Below, one piece after another: positions 31,555-38,767 of a stretch of 40,152 nt of DNA. The stretch is from Betaproteobacteria bacterium (GTDB taxonomy: Bacteria; Pseudomonadota; Gammaproteobacteria; Burkholderiales; SG8-41), in assembly GCA_016202565.1 (NCBI GenBank), contig JACQOK010000045.1, positions 1-40,152 on the forward strand. Direction: 5' to 3'. Position 1 is the first letter of the stretch; every line of letters begins with the position of its first letter. A program made the translations under genes and the position numbers. Under the pieces are notes generated by a model. That model searched no databases. It saw nothing but the letters and a program-made list of their open reading frames with translations, and was not told the DNA's origin.

Positions 31555-32217
31555 ATGATGAAGCAATTTGGACGCATGGGAACGCTCGCAATCAGGATTC
31601 TTGTGGTGCTGTTCGTGGGGCAAGCCTGGGCCGTGTGGGCTGCGCCGGAAGACGAGTTTCGCGCCGGCTCGCGGGCCTACCAAGCCGGAGACGTCGTGCA
31701 GGCAATGGCCTCGCTCAGGAAATCCGCGGACGCCGGCCACGCGCCGTCGCAGTCGCTGCTCGCTTATATCCTCGACAAGGCCGAATTCAACGACGAGGCC
31801 CTCGCCTACTACCGTAAGGCAGCGGCACAGGGCGACGCGGAGGGAGAATTTGGTCTCGGCTCGATGTATGCCGCCGGCGATGGCGTGAAGCGTGATTCCG
31901 CCGAAGCACGCAGATGGATTACGCGCGCCGCCGAAAAGGGGCACGCCGGGGCGATCAGCGCGCTCGCAACGGCCTACGTCAATGGCGGTCTCGGTATAGA
32001 GGTGACGCAACGCAACGACACCGAGACGTTGCGCTGGGTGCGCCGCGCCGCCGATTCCGGGCATCTGCCGGCAATGGAGCATCTGGCGCTTGCCTACCGC
32101 AAAGGGGCGTATGGGCTTGCCGTTGATGTGCAGCAGGCGCAGGCGCTGGAGGCGAAGGTGCGGGTGGCGCGGGGTCTCCCCGAAAAGGGTGCGGCGAAAA
32201 AGAAGGGAAGAAAGTGA
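31555..32217 (+). CDS. Periplasmic Sel1-repeat protein
   Basis: The protein has 220 residues. A signal peptide (LVVLFVGQAWAVWAA) leads to four or five Sel1 repeats: AYQAGDVVQAMASLRKSADA, EALAYYRKAAAQGDAEGEFG, ARRWITRAAEKGHAGAISAL and TLRWVRRAADSGHLPAMEHL. A basic tail ends it. Sel1 solenoids bind protein partners. The following gene is a monoheme cytochrome. The two domains occur fused in one protein at 34933, so they probably act together. Confidence 0.83.
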   Translation: MMKQFGRMGTLAIRILVVLFVGQAWAVWAAPEDEFRAGSRAYQAGDVVQAMASLRKSADAGHAPSQSLLAYILDKAEFNDEALAYYRKAAAQGDAEGEFGLGSMYAAGDGVKRDSAEARRWITRAAEKGHAGAISALATAYVNGGLGIEVTQRNDTETLRWVRRAADSGHLPAMEHLALAYRKGAYGLAVDVQQAQALEAKVRVARGLPEKGAAKKKGRK

Positions 32218-32282
32218 CCATGATGCCGAGCGGGCCAGACCGCCTCTGGACGGCGCGTCCGAGGTGCCAGGAGAATCCGAAC

Positions 32283-32621
32283 GTGCGCGCTGCCAGGGGT
32301 GGCAGCGCGGGGCGCTGCCTGGGTCTTGCGGCCTTGGCGGGGTTCATGATGTTCGTCACCATCGCGCCGGCGTTCGCCGCCGATGTGATCAAGGGATCGC
32401 AGATCTACGCCAAACATTGCGCCGCGTGCCACGGACCAAACGGCATCAGCGTCATGCCCGGAGCGCCCCATCTCGCGCGCGGTGAACGGCTGATGCAATC
32501 TGACTTGTCGCTGCTTGCCTCGTTCAAGGCGGGCAAGAACGCAATGCCCGCTTATGTCGGCATTCTTACGGACCGAGAAATCCTTGACGTCATCGCCTAC
32601 AGCCGTACCCTGCGCCGGTGA
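32283..32621 (+). CDS. Class I monoheme cytochrome c
   Basis: The protein has 112 residues from GTG 32283, which has AGGAG 9 bp upstream. It has a signal peptide (LGLAALAGFMMFVTIAPAFAA), then SQIYAKHCAACHGPNGIS with the heme site and MPGAPHLARG. A longer start (32214 or 32220) would add an unlikely 23 residues. It is a small periplasmic electron carrier. It follows the Sel1 gene by 65 bp from this start. The fused homologue at 34933 carries CAGCHGLNGIA in the same kind of context. Confidence 0.85.
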   Translation: MRAARGGSAGRCLGLAALAGFMMFVTIAPAFAADVIKGSQIYAKHCAACHGPNGISVMPGAPHLARGERLMQSDLSLLASFKAGKNAMPAYVGILTDREILDVIAYSRTLRR

Positions 32622-32678
32622 GCCGGCGATCGGTTTCAAGGGCAGATCCCGCACTGCTGCGTTAGGTGGCCTTTCGTA

Positions 32679-33977
32679 TTGCAGCGCCATGAAGCGGCCG
32701 ACAGCGTGAGGCGAAACGCGAAAGTGGCAGGACTGCTTGTGATCGCTGCCGGCGCGATCGTAGCCGGCGCCTACGTGCTCGATGGAAAGGAAGACAAGCG
32801 CGTTGGCGACGTTGCTTCGACGCCGAAAGCAGCGCCTGTGCGGCAGGCCGCCATCCCGGCTTCCCATCCTGCGCTTCCACCCTCGCATCCCCCGGTCGCT
32901 GTGGCTCCTCCTGGAGCAGACGCGCGCGCAGGCCGGGTACAAGTGGATCCGGCGCGCCCCTATACTCACTTCCGCGTCGGCAACAACAGTGTGATCGCGA
33001 TCTATGGCGATGGAAACGTCATGTGGTTGGGCACCTCCGCGGGGATAGTGCGCTTTGACACGGTTACCCGCGAGTTCAGGAAGTACGATGCGCATGACGG
33101 GCCGCGCGCCAACGGCATCCTCTATCTAGGAAAGCTGCAAGGGAAGATCTCGGTAGGCACCCATGGCGGCGGTTTGTCGCTGTTTGACCAGGACGCGCCA
33201 AAGTGGGAGCACTATGGTATTGCCGAGGGCTTGGGCGACGCTTTTGTCTACGATGTGCTGGAGGCTTCAAGCAAGGACGTATGGATCGCCACCGGCTCTG
33301 GGGTAAACCGGGTGCGGGGTGGTGCCCTGGATGAACGCGCGAATTGGGACCTCTATACCGTCGCGAACACCGGCGGCGGGTTGCCGAACGACAGGGTTTA
33401 CCGCCTCGCGGAAGGCAAGGACGGCAGTATCTGGCTTGCGACCCGGGGCGGGCTTGCGAACTTCCAGAACGGCAGATGGAAAAACTGGATACATGCTGCG
33501 GGTCTCGGCGCGTCGTACAAAGAAAGGTCGCGCGAGTCAACGCCTATGAGTGATCCGTCGCACTCGCCGTCACAGCATGCGGGGCAGGCGCAGGGAGCGC
33601 GGGGTGGAGACGCCAAAGCAGATTCGAACCCCAATCACATCGCGGCGCTGGAAATAGGTGAAGACGGTAAGATTTGGGCGGGAAGCCGGGGTGGGGGGCT
33701 TGCGCGCTTCGATGGCAACACATGGAAGAACTATACCGTGGCGGAAGGTCTCCCGAGCAATCAGGTCTCTACATTGAATTTCGACCGGAATGGACGACTG
33801 TGGGTTGGTACCAAGAACGGACTTGCCGTGTTCAAGGATGAAAAATTCGAGGTCGTGACGATGGCGCACGGTTTATTGGCCGAGAACGTTTTGTCGGTGA
33901 CGACCACGGAGGATGGTGCCTTGTGGGTTGGCGGCTTTGGGGGGGTTGCTCACATTCAGCGGCCTCCAATCAATTAG
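32679..33977 (+). CDS. Membrane-anchored seven-bladed propeller (Reg_prop type)
   Basis: The protein has 432 residues. One N-terminal membrane segment (KVAGLLVIAAGAIVAGAYVL) and a Pro-rich linker precede seven two-component-regulator-propeller repeats, for example NVMWLGTSAGIVRFD, DVWIATGSGVNRV, SIWLATRGGLANF, KIWAGSRGGGLARFD and RLWVGTKNGLAVF. These repeats normally form the sensor part of hybrid kinases, but here no kinase follows. An inserted Ser/Gly-rich loop sits near residues 285-315. TTG 32679 is taken as start because AGGTGG lies 9 bp upstream. GTG 32706 is possible. Confidence 0.75.
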   Translation: MQRHEAADSVRRNAKVAGLLVIAAGAIVAGAYVLDGKEDKRVGDVASTPKAAPVRQAAIPASHPALPPSHPPVAVAPPGADARAGRVQVDPARPYTHFRVGNNSVIAIYGDGNVMWLGTSAGIVRFDTVTREFRKYDAHDGPRANGILYLGKLQGKISVGTHGGGLSLFDQDAPKWEHYGIAEGLGDAFVYDVLEASSKDVWIATGSGVNRVRGGALDERANWDLYTVANTGGGLPNDRVYRLAEGKDGSIWLATRGGLANFQNGRWKNWIHAAGLGASYKERSRESTPMSDPSHSPSQHAGQAQGARGGDAKADSNPNHIAALEIGEDGKIWAGSRGGGLARFDGNTWKNYTVAEGLPSNQVSTLNFDRNGRLWVGTKNGLAVFKDEKFEVVTMAHGLLAENVLSVTTTEDGALWVGGFGGVAHIQRPPIN

Positions 33978-34025
33978 CGCGTCCACTCGCCATCTGCGCA
34001 TTTGAACTTTGACGGACCGCTCGTA

Positions 34026-34823
34026 ATGCTCATGAAGCAGTACCGGATCCCTTTGATCGCGGTGCTGGGGTTTGCCGGCGTTTTCGCCGTTGGGCTTGAT
34101 TTCCTTGGTGCCGCGGACATCACGCCGGCACAGGCAATCAACAAGTCGGGTCGCCAACGCATGCTTGCGCAGCGCATCGTCAAGGCCTATGTACAAGTCG
34201 GGCTGGGGATCACCCCGCAACTCTCGAGGCAGCAGCTCGACGATGCGGTGCTGCTCTTCGACGCGCAGCTCAGGCAGTTGAGCGACATCGCTGCGGATAA
34301 GCGCAGCCGCCAGTCCGTCGCGCGGCTGGAAAATCTGTGGCAGCCGTTCAAAGCCGTCGCGACGGGTGCGGTCACTCGCGGTGGCGCCGAGCGCTTGCTG
34401 GCCATGGATGACGAACTGGTCAACGCCGCGCATGCACTGACACTTGATCTGCAGAATCGCTCCTTGTCCGCCGCGGGAGGTTTGGTCAACGTCTCCGGGC
34501 GGCAGCGCATGCTTTCCCAGCGCTTGGCGAAGTATTACCTGCTGCGCGCCTGGGGAATGGAATCGCCGTCGATCAGCAATGAAATCGGTTCGGCACGTAC
34601 TGAGTTTGACGGCGCCCTGGCAACGCTGCGTTCGGCGCCCGAAAACACACCCGAGATCAAGAAGGAACTGGACGCGGTTGCCATGCAGTGGGAATGGTTC
34701 CAGACCGCCCTTGGGTTCGAAGGCGCGGCCTCCTACGGTCTTATCGTTGTCCACGCGAGCGAGTCCATACTCAACAGCATGGAGGTCATTACCGGCCTGT
34801 ACGAGCGGTTGGCAGCGCGATAA
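34026..34823 (+). CDS. PilJ N-terminal-type sensor protein without output domain
   Basis: The protein has 265 residues. One membrane segment (LIAVLGFAGVFAVGLDFLG) leads to a helical periplasmic domain with two copies of the family motif: NKSGRQRMLAQRIVKAY and NVSGRQRMLSQRLAKYY. This is the PilJ_N / type IV pili methyl-accepting sensor domain (four-helix, ligand-binding, related to nitrate sensors). Chemoreceptor or kinase parts are absent. It may act with the propeller protein or one of the two kinases. Confidence 0.8.
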   Translation: MLMKQYRIPLIAVLGFAGVFAVGLDFLGAADITPAQAINKSGRQRMLAQRIVKAYVQVGLGITPQLSRQQLDDAVLLFDAQLRQLSDIAADKRSRQSVARLENLWQPFKAVATGAVTRGGAERLLAMDDELVNAAHALTLDLQNRSLSAAGGLVNVSGRQRMLSQRLAKYYLLRAWGMESPSISNEIGSARTEFDGALATLRSAPENTPEIKKELDAVAMQWEWFQTALGFEGAASYGLIVVHASESILNSMEVITGLYERLAAR

Positions 34824-34932
34824 GGCCATGCTGCTGCGCGCGAGGAGCGCCGTGCGTACTCGTGCGCCAGACATGCCCGCGATGACATAGGTCCCCGTGC
34901 AGGGGTGCGTTTGCTTGGTGGCGGCGGGCGAC

Positions 34933-35658
34933 ATGAAATGTACAGCAGCCGTGTTGCGAGCGGGCGCCGCACGGTTCACCGGTCTTTCCCTCGGCATCTT
35001 CCTTATGCTGCAGCTGTCCGCCTGCGGCCTGCCTATCGACAGCTGGCGTGAGGCTGGCGTCGGTGGCACGACCTATGAGAAGTTTCTCGCGCTGGCGGAA
35101 GCCGGCGAAGCGGAAAGCCAGAACGTCGTCGGGGTCATGTTGTTCCACGGTGAGGGCGTGGGCGTGGACCGCGTTGGCGCGGAGATGTGGTTCTGGCTGG
35201 CGGCCGAGCAGGGCAACGCGAGGGCTCAGCGCAACCTCGCCTTCATGTATTCGATGGGCTCGGCGGTACTTGACCCACTACCCGAGAGAGAATCGGACGG
35301 TGCATTTCTCCGCGGTCGGCTTCAGGGTGAAGAGTTGTATGCGAGGTTCTGCGCGGGCTGCCATGGACTGAACGGTATTGCTGCATATGTATATTCACCG
35401 TCGTTCGCACTGGGCCAGAGACTTGAAAAGAGCGATGAGGAACTCATGCGCAGCCTGCTGAATGGCAAGGGAGAGATGCCGAACTGGGATGACAAACTCT
35501 CGCTGGCCGAGCTACGGGAGGTTCTGCGTTTCATCCGCACGCTGAGATTGCGATACGACCTGGGGATTGGACAACCGCTACGCGGCGCGCCGGCGCTCTA
35601 CTACCTGTTCGGGCCGATGAGGTCGGACGACTGGGGTATTAGCGGCCCGATTCGGTGA
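34933..35658 (+). CDS. Sel1-repeat / cytochrome c fusion lipoprotein
   Basis: The protein has 241 residues. The signal ends in LMLQLSACG, a lipobox. Sel1 repeats (FLALAEAGEAESQNVVGVML, MWFWLAAEQGNARAQRNLAF) lead into a monoheme cytochrome domain with FCAGCHGLNGIAAYV. MPNWDDKLSLAELREVLRFI follows, in which a Met may be the axial ligand. The neighbouring genes at 31555 and 32283 encode the same two domains separately. ATG 34933 was chosen over GTG 34897. Confidence 0.82.
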   Translation: MKCTAAVLRAGAARFTGLSLGIFLMLQLSACGLPIDSWREAGVGGTTYEKFLALAEAGEAESQNVVGVMLFHGEGVGVDRVGAEMWFWLAAEQGNARAQRNLAFMYSMGSAVLDPLPERESDGAFLRGRLQGEELYARFCAGCHGLNGIAAYVYSPSFALGQRLEKSDEELMRSLLNGKGEMPNWDDKLSLAELREVLRFIRTLRLRYDLGIGQPLRGAPALYYLFGPMRSDDWGISGPIR

Positions 35659-35710
35659 GTATCAATTCGAGCCGGGGTCGTGCACACCAGGACAAACAGT
35701 GCACCTCACC

Positions 35711-35729
35711 GCCGGCGGAGACCGCCGGC
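35711..35729. terminator. Hairpin between converging genes, possible bidirectional terminator
   Basis: GCCGGCGG-AGA-CCGCCGGC is a perfect 8-bp stem with a 3-base loop, placed between two genes that converge (stops at 35658 and 35840). Only weak T-rich sequence follows on either side, so termination is inferred from position and stability. Nothing else is seen in 35659-35839. Confidence 0.4.
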
Positions 35730-35839
35730 ACGTAAATCTGATTCCCCGTGCGTCTTTTCCGGCGTCCGTACTTGCGCTGATTCGCCGCGTGCACGTGCCG
35801 CTACGACAGCGCGAAGCACAACGCGCCCCGGGGCCTGCA

Positions 35840-37540
35840 CTACGTTCTTGCGGGCTCCGGTTCGGGCGGTGGCAGTAGGATCTCGATTGCTTCGCCGACC
35901 GTCGTGAGCTGCCCGCCCATGTTCGCCACCCGGCGGCGCGTCGACTCTATCCGTGGATCCGCACCCGCGTCGGCCAAGAGTCGGGCGGCGGGGGGTGCGT
36001 CGCAGGTAATGCGGATCACCACGTCCGGGCCGCGTACCTGAGTCTCGACCGAAATACGCTTCGGCGCTTCTCCCAGCTCTCCGTCGTTTTCCACGTGTGC
36101 CTGCAGCAGATTCATGAGTGTCTCCGTCAGGTGGTCCGGGACGATGGCTCGTGCGGGCAGCCCGGCACCGGGCTGAAAGTCTATGGCCGTCCTCCGAAAG
36201 CGGCGATCGAAGCTCAGGAAATCGCAGACCGCCTTGACCATCTGGTTGACGTCAACCGGCTCGAGGGTCTCGCTGCGCGCCGCCGCGAAGTCGGCGATTT
36301 GCCGCGTTCTGGCGGCAATGCGCTGGGTCTGCTCCAGGATGACTTCCGTCTTGCAGTCGCGGCATTCACCCTTCCTTTGCCGGTCTGCGATGTCCTCGGC
36401 AATCGCCGTGATCGTCGCCAGCGGGTTACCGATCTCGTGGGCGACCGTGGAGGCCATGGTGGCAAGCGCAGCCATTTTTTCCCGGTGCCATTGTTCCTCG
36501 CGTCTGATCGATTGCTCCCGTGCCCGCGCCTGAGCGTCGATGATGTGCTGGGCGTAACGGACGATCAGCAGGAGTGCGAAATACAGCAGCGCCAGGAGCC
36601 CCCCCACGATTGCAACAAGCACGTACGAGCTCGCGTCGACCTTCCGCTGGTTCTCGGCGGCCACCTGCTCGAGCTTCGCGTGGTTGGCTGCCAACAGCTC
36701 CGCGACCTCGCGAGACGCGTCCTTGATCTTCTCCAGGAACGGCGTGACGTCCGAATAGATTTCGAAGACGCCGATAACCTCGGTGCCCTGTGGAGCGAAC
36801 ACCGGAACGTAGCTCTGGATGAGATCTCGGTTTTCCACCACGCCCTCGAAGGCGCTGAAGCGGTCGCGATGAACGAGCTCGCTGGCGGCCCGGCCGCCGA
36901 CCGCGCTCCGCCAGCCCTCGTTGTCGCGCTTGTCCTCTCCGATCTGGTCGTACTCCGAGGAATAGACGGTGACGCCGCGCAGGTCGTATACCTTGATCTT
37001 GAACACGGTGCTCTTTTTCAGCGTCTCCCCCACCCTGGCATCGAGCGCCGCGAACGGGGCGATGGCCATGATTCGTTTTCCCGCCTCGCGGTAGCACGCA
37101 TCCTTCGCGCTCGATCCGGCGGCGGCATCCTTCTCGCCGTCGTCCTCGGCAATGGCCCGGCAATGATCGATCGGAATCTCTTTGGCCTGCGCAACGAACG
37201 GCGCGAAGTGCGAGTCCCACAGCGCGTTCGCCAGCAGCCGGGTCAGGTTGATGTGCTCAGCTTCGTGCATGAGCAGGAGGTCCCGGCGCGCGCGCTCATC
37301 CTGCTGGCGGGCGGAATCCTTCTGCACCTGCGCAACGAACATGCTCTGCTCGTGCTGGACCCCCCTGAAGTACTCGCTTTCCTTGAGTTCGAGGAAGTAA
37401 AGCACGGCCCCGACAACCAAGAATGCCGTCAGGCCGGTAACCGTGAAATAGCGAACGAGACGGAATCCACCGGCATCGGCACGGTCCGCGGCAGCCGCCT
37501 TGTCGCCTCGCCGCCCAGTCCCTGCCGCGTGCTGGTTCAT
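35840..37540 (-). CDS. Histidine kinase with degenerate ATP-binding domain
   Basis: The protein has 566 residues. Two membrane segments ([39 protein letters not shown]) bound a large periplasmic sensor of about 270 residues with Cys at about 127 and 149. The H-box is [16 protein letters not shown] (His368), and CRDC (Cys393, Cys396) lies 25 residues later. The catalytic part is unusual. [16 protein letters not shown] lacks the N-box Asn pattern, the G1 DxGxG is replaced by [16 protein letters not shown], and no GxGLGL is found. It probably cannot bind ATP in the normal way. A sigma-54-like promoter lies upstream. Confidence 0.82.
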   Translation of the reverse strand: MNQHAAGTGRRGDKAAAADRADAGGFRLVRYFTVTGLTAFLVVGAVLYFLELKESEYFRGVQHEQSMFVAQVQKDSARQQDERARRDLLLMHEAEHINLTRLLANALWDSHFAPFVAQAKEIPIDHCRAIAEDDGEKDAAAGSSAKDACYREAGKRIMAIAPFAALDARVGETLKKSTVFKIKVYDLRGVTVYSSEYDQIGEDKRDNEGWRSAVGGRAASELVHRDRFSAFEGVVENRDLIQSYVPVFAPQGTEVIGVFEIYSDVTPFLEKIKDASREVAELLAANHAKLEQVAAENQRKVDASSYVLVAIVGGLLALLYFALLLIVRYAQHIIDAQARAREQSIRREEQWHREKMAALATMASTVAHEIGNPLATITAIAEDIADRQRKGECRDCKTEVILEQTQRIAARTRQIADFAAARSETLEPVDVNQMVKAVCDFLSFDRRFRRTAIDFQPGAGLPARAIVPDHLTETLMNLLQAHVENDGELGEAPKRISVETQVRGPDVVIRITCDAPPAARLLADAGADPRIESTRRRVANMGGQLTTVGEAIEILLPPPEPEPART

Positions 37541-37610
37541 GTCTCGTCCTTCGTTTCTCGCTCTGACTCGACTCCAGTCCCGCTGACCAGGGTCCTTCGG
37601 GCTCGATGTC

Positions 37611-37628
37611 TCGCAATATCCGTGCCCA
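37611..37628 (-). promoter_or_regulatory. Sigma-54-like promoter for the minus-strand kinase
   Basis: On the minus strand, TGGGCACGGATATTGCGA has GG (37626-37625) and GC (37614-37613) with exactly 10 bases between, and GGCACG..TTGC matches the consensus. The base before GG is G instead of T. The predicted start is near 37601, about 60 nt before the ATG at 37540. Confidence 0.6.
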
Positions 37629-37728
37629 AAGCAAGGCCCATTTTACCGCAAGGCGATCGCCCATCGCGGCGGTAACGCGATGCCGGACGCCGCGGGCGGT
37701 TGATTTCCGGCGGACGAGCGGCGCTTTC

Positions 37729-38448
37729 TTACAGAGCGCGCTCCGATCGGCGGACGGTGAAGGTGGTGAAACGCGGCGCGATTGACGCGCAGAACCCGCT
37801 GCTGAGGTATGACGCCGTAGATGCCGGCCCTGCATCAAGGCATCCTTCACGTCGGAATTCCTGCAAGGCGTAATGCCGCACGCCGTATTCGGCAAGCGAA
37901 TTCGTCAGGTCTTGCAATGTCTCCGCCGGCAAGAGCTGTGGATGGACGGTGGTGCGGAATTCGTGCGCAACGCCGCTGGCGAGGATCAACTTCATGCTGC
38001 ATCGCGCGCGCTCGCCGCTGCCGGGAACGCCGGTGAGCGCCGCGTAGCGGTGAAACTCCGTCTTGATATCCATGCCGACCCAGTCGACGAGCGGCAGCAC
38101 CTGTGCCAGGCGCGCCGGGTGGATGCCGGCGGTGTGCAGGCCGATCCCGAATCCCATCGCTTTCACCGCGCGCATGGCGTCGGGCAATGCAGGCTGGAGC
38201 GTCGGTTCGCCGCCGCTGAACACGACGGCATCGAGCAGCCCGCGCCGCCGTTCGAGAAACGCGAGCACCTCCGCCCACGGGATTTCCGCGCGGCCGCGGC
38301 GCGGCAGCAGGTGGGGGTTGTGGCAGTAGGCGCAGCGCCACGGGCAGCCCTGGCAGAACACGACCGCGCATAGGTGGTTGGGGTAATCCGTGGTCGAAAG
38401 GGGAACGAGCCCCCCGACACGCAGCGTCGCCTCCGGATGGTTACTCAC
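37729..38448 (-). CDS. nrdG: Anaerobic ribonucleotide reductase activating protein (radical SAM)
   Basis: The protein has 239 residues. FCQGCPWRCAYCHNPHLL carries the CX3CX2C cluster motif of radical SAM activases. VVFSGGEPTLQPALPDAM is the SAM-binding GGE motif. STTDYPNHLCAVVF near the N-terminus is typical of NrdG-like proteins. It uses SAM to place the glycyl radical on NrdD. The start is GTG at 38448. It lies downstream of the two nrdD parts on the same strand. Confidence 0.9.
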   Translation of the reverse strand: MSNHPEATLRVGGLVPLSTTDYPNHLCAVVFCQGCPWRCAYCHNPHLLPRRGRAEIPWAEVLAFLERRRGLLDAVVFSGGEPTLQPALPDAMRAVKAMGFGIGLHTAGIHPARLAQVLPLVDWVGMDIKTEFHRYAALTGVPGSGERARCSMKLILASGVAHEFRTTVHPQLLPAETLQDLTNSLAEYGVRHYALQEFRREGCLDAGPASTASYLSSGFCASIAPRFTTFTVRRSERAL

Positions 38449-38468
38449 GCCCAGTTCCCAGCGCGTGG

Positions 38469-38495
38469 GTTGGGGTGAACCGGGTGAACCCCAAC
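38469..38495. repeat. 27-bp palindromic repeat, copy 2 of 3
   Basis: GTTGGGGT and ACCCCAAC flank GAACCGGGTGA. It has the same arms and length as the copies at 8376 and 38524. It lies between nrdG and the small nrdD gene. Confidence 0.75.
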
Positions 38496-38523
38496 GATAG
38501 GGCGTGTTGCGGTGCGCATGATC

Positions 38524-38550
38524 GTTGGGGTGCGCTTTGCTTACCCCAAC
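38524..38550. repeat. 27-bp palindromic repeat, copy 3 of 3
   Basis: GTTGGGGT and ACCCCAAC flank GCGCTTTGCTT. Together with the copy 28 bp away it forms a pair inside the nrd transcription unit, where two hairpins could affect how much nrdG is made relative to nrdD. Confidence 0.75.
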
Positions 38551-38575
38551 CTATACATGCTTCCAACTTACGGGC

Positions 38576-38767
38576 TCAATCAGCGAGCGGGGCACGGTAC
38601 TCCTCGAAGAACTTACGCTCGTGGAACTCGCCCTTCTTGCCGATGTTGAAAGACGACACCGGCCGGTGGTAGCCCATCACGCGAGTCCAAATTTCGCAGC
38701 GCTGGCGCTCCTCGTCGCTCAAGGTTACGGTTTGTTCAAGAAAGTCGGTTCGCGTCATGTCATTCAT
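38576..38767 (-). CDS. Separate glycyl-radical subunit of class III ribonucleotide reductase
   Basis: The protein has 63 residues. CEIWTRVMGYHRPVSSFNIG followed by KKGEFHERKFF corresponds to the C-terminal end of single-chain NrdD (RRVCGYLG..FNAGKQEE in E. coli), and Gly32 in RVMGY matches the radical glycine. The large subunit upstream ends right after its Zn-finger cysteines, so the reductase is split between metal site and radical loop. The ATG at 38767 has GGAG 6 bp upstream and overlaps the large subunit's stop by 8 bp. Such split forms seem to exist elsewhere, but I cannot say how widely. Confidence 0.8.
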   Translation of the reverse strand: MNDMTRTDFLEQTVTLSDEERQRCEIWTRVMGYHRPVSSFNIGKKGEFHERKFFEEYRAPLAD

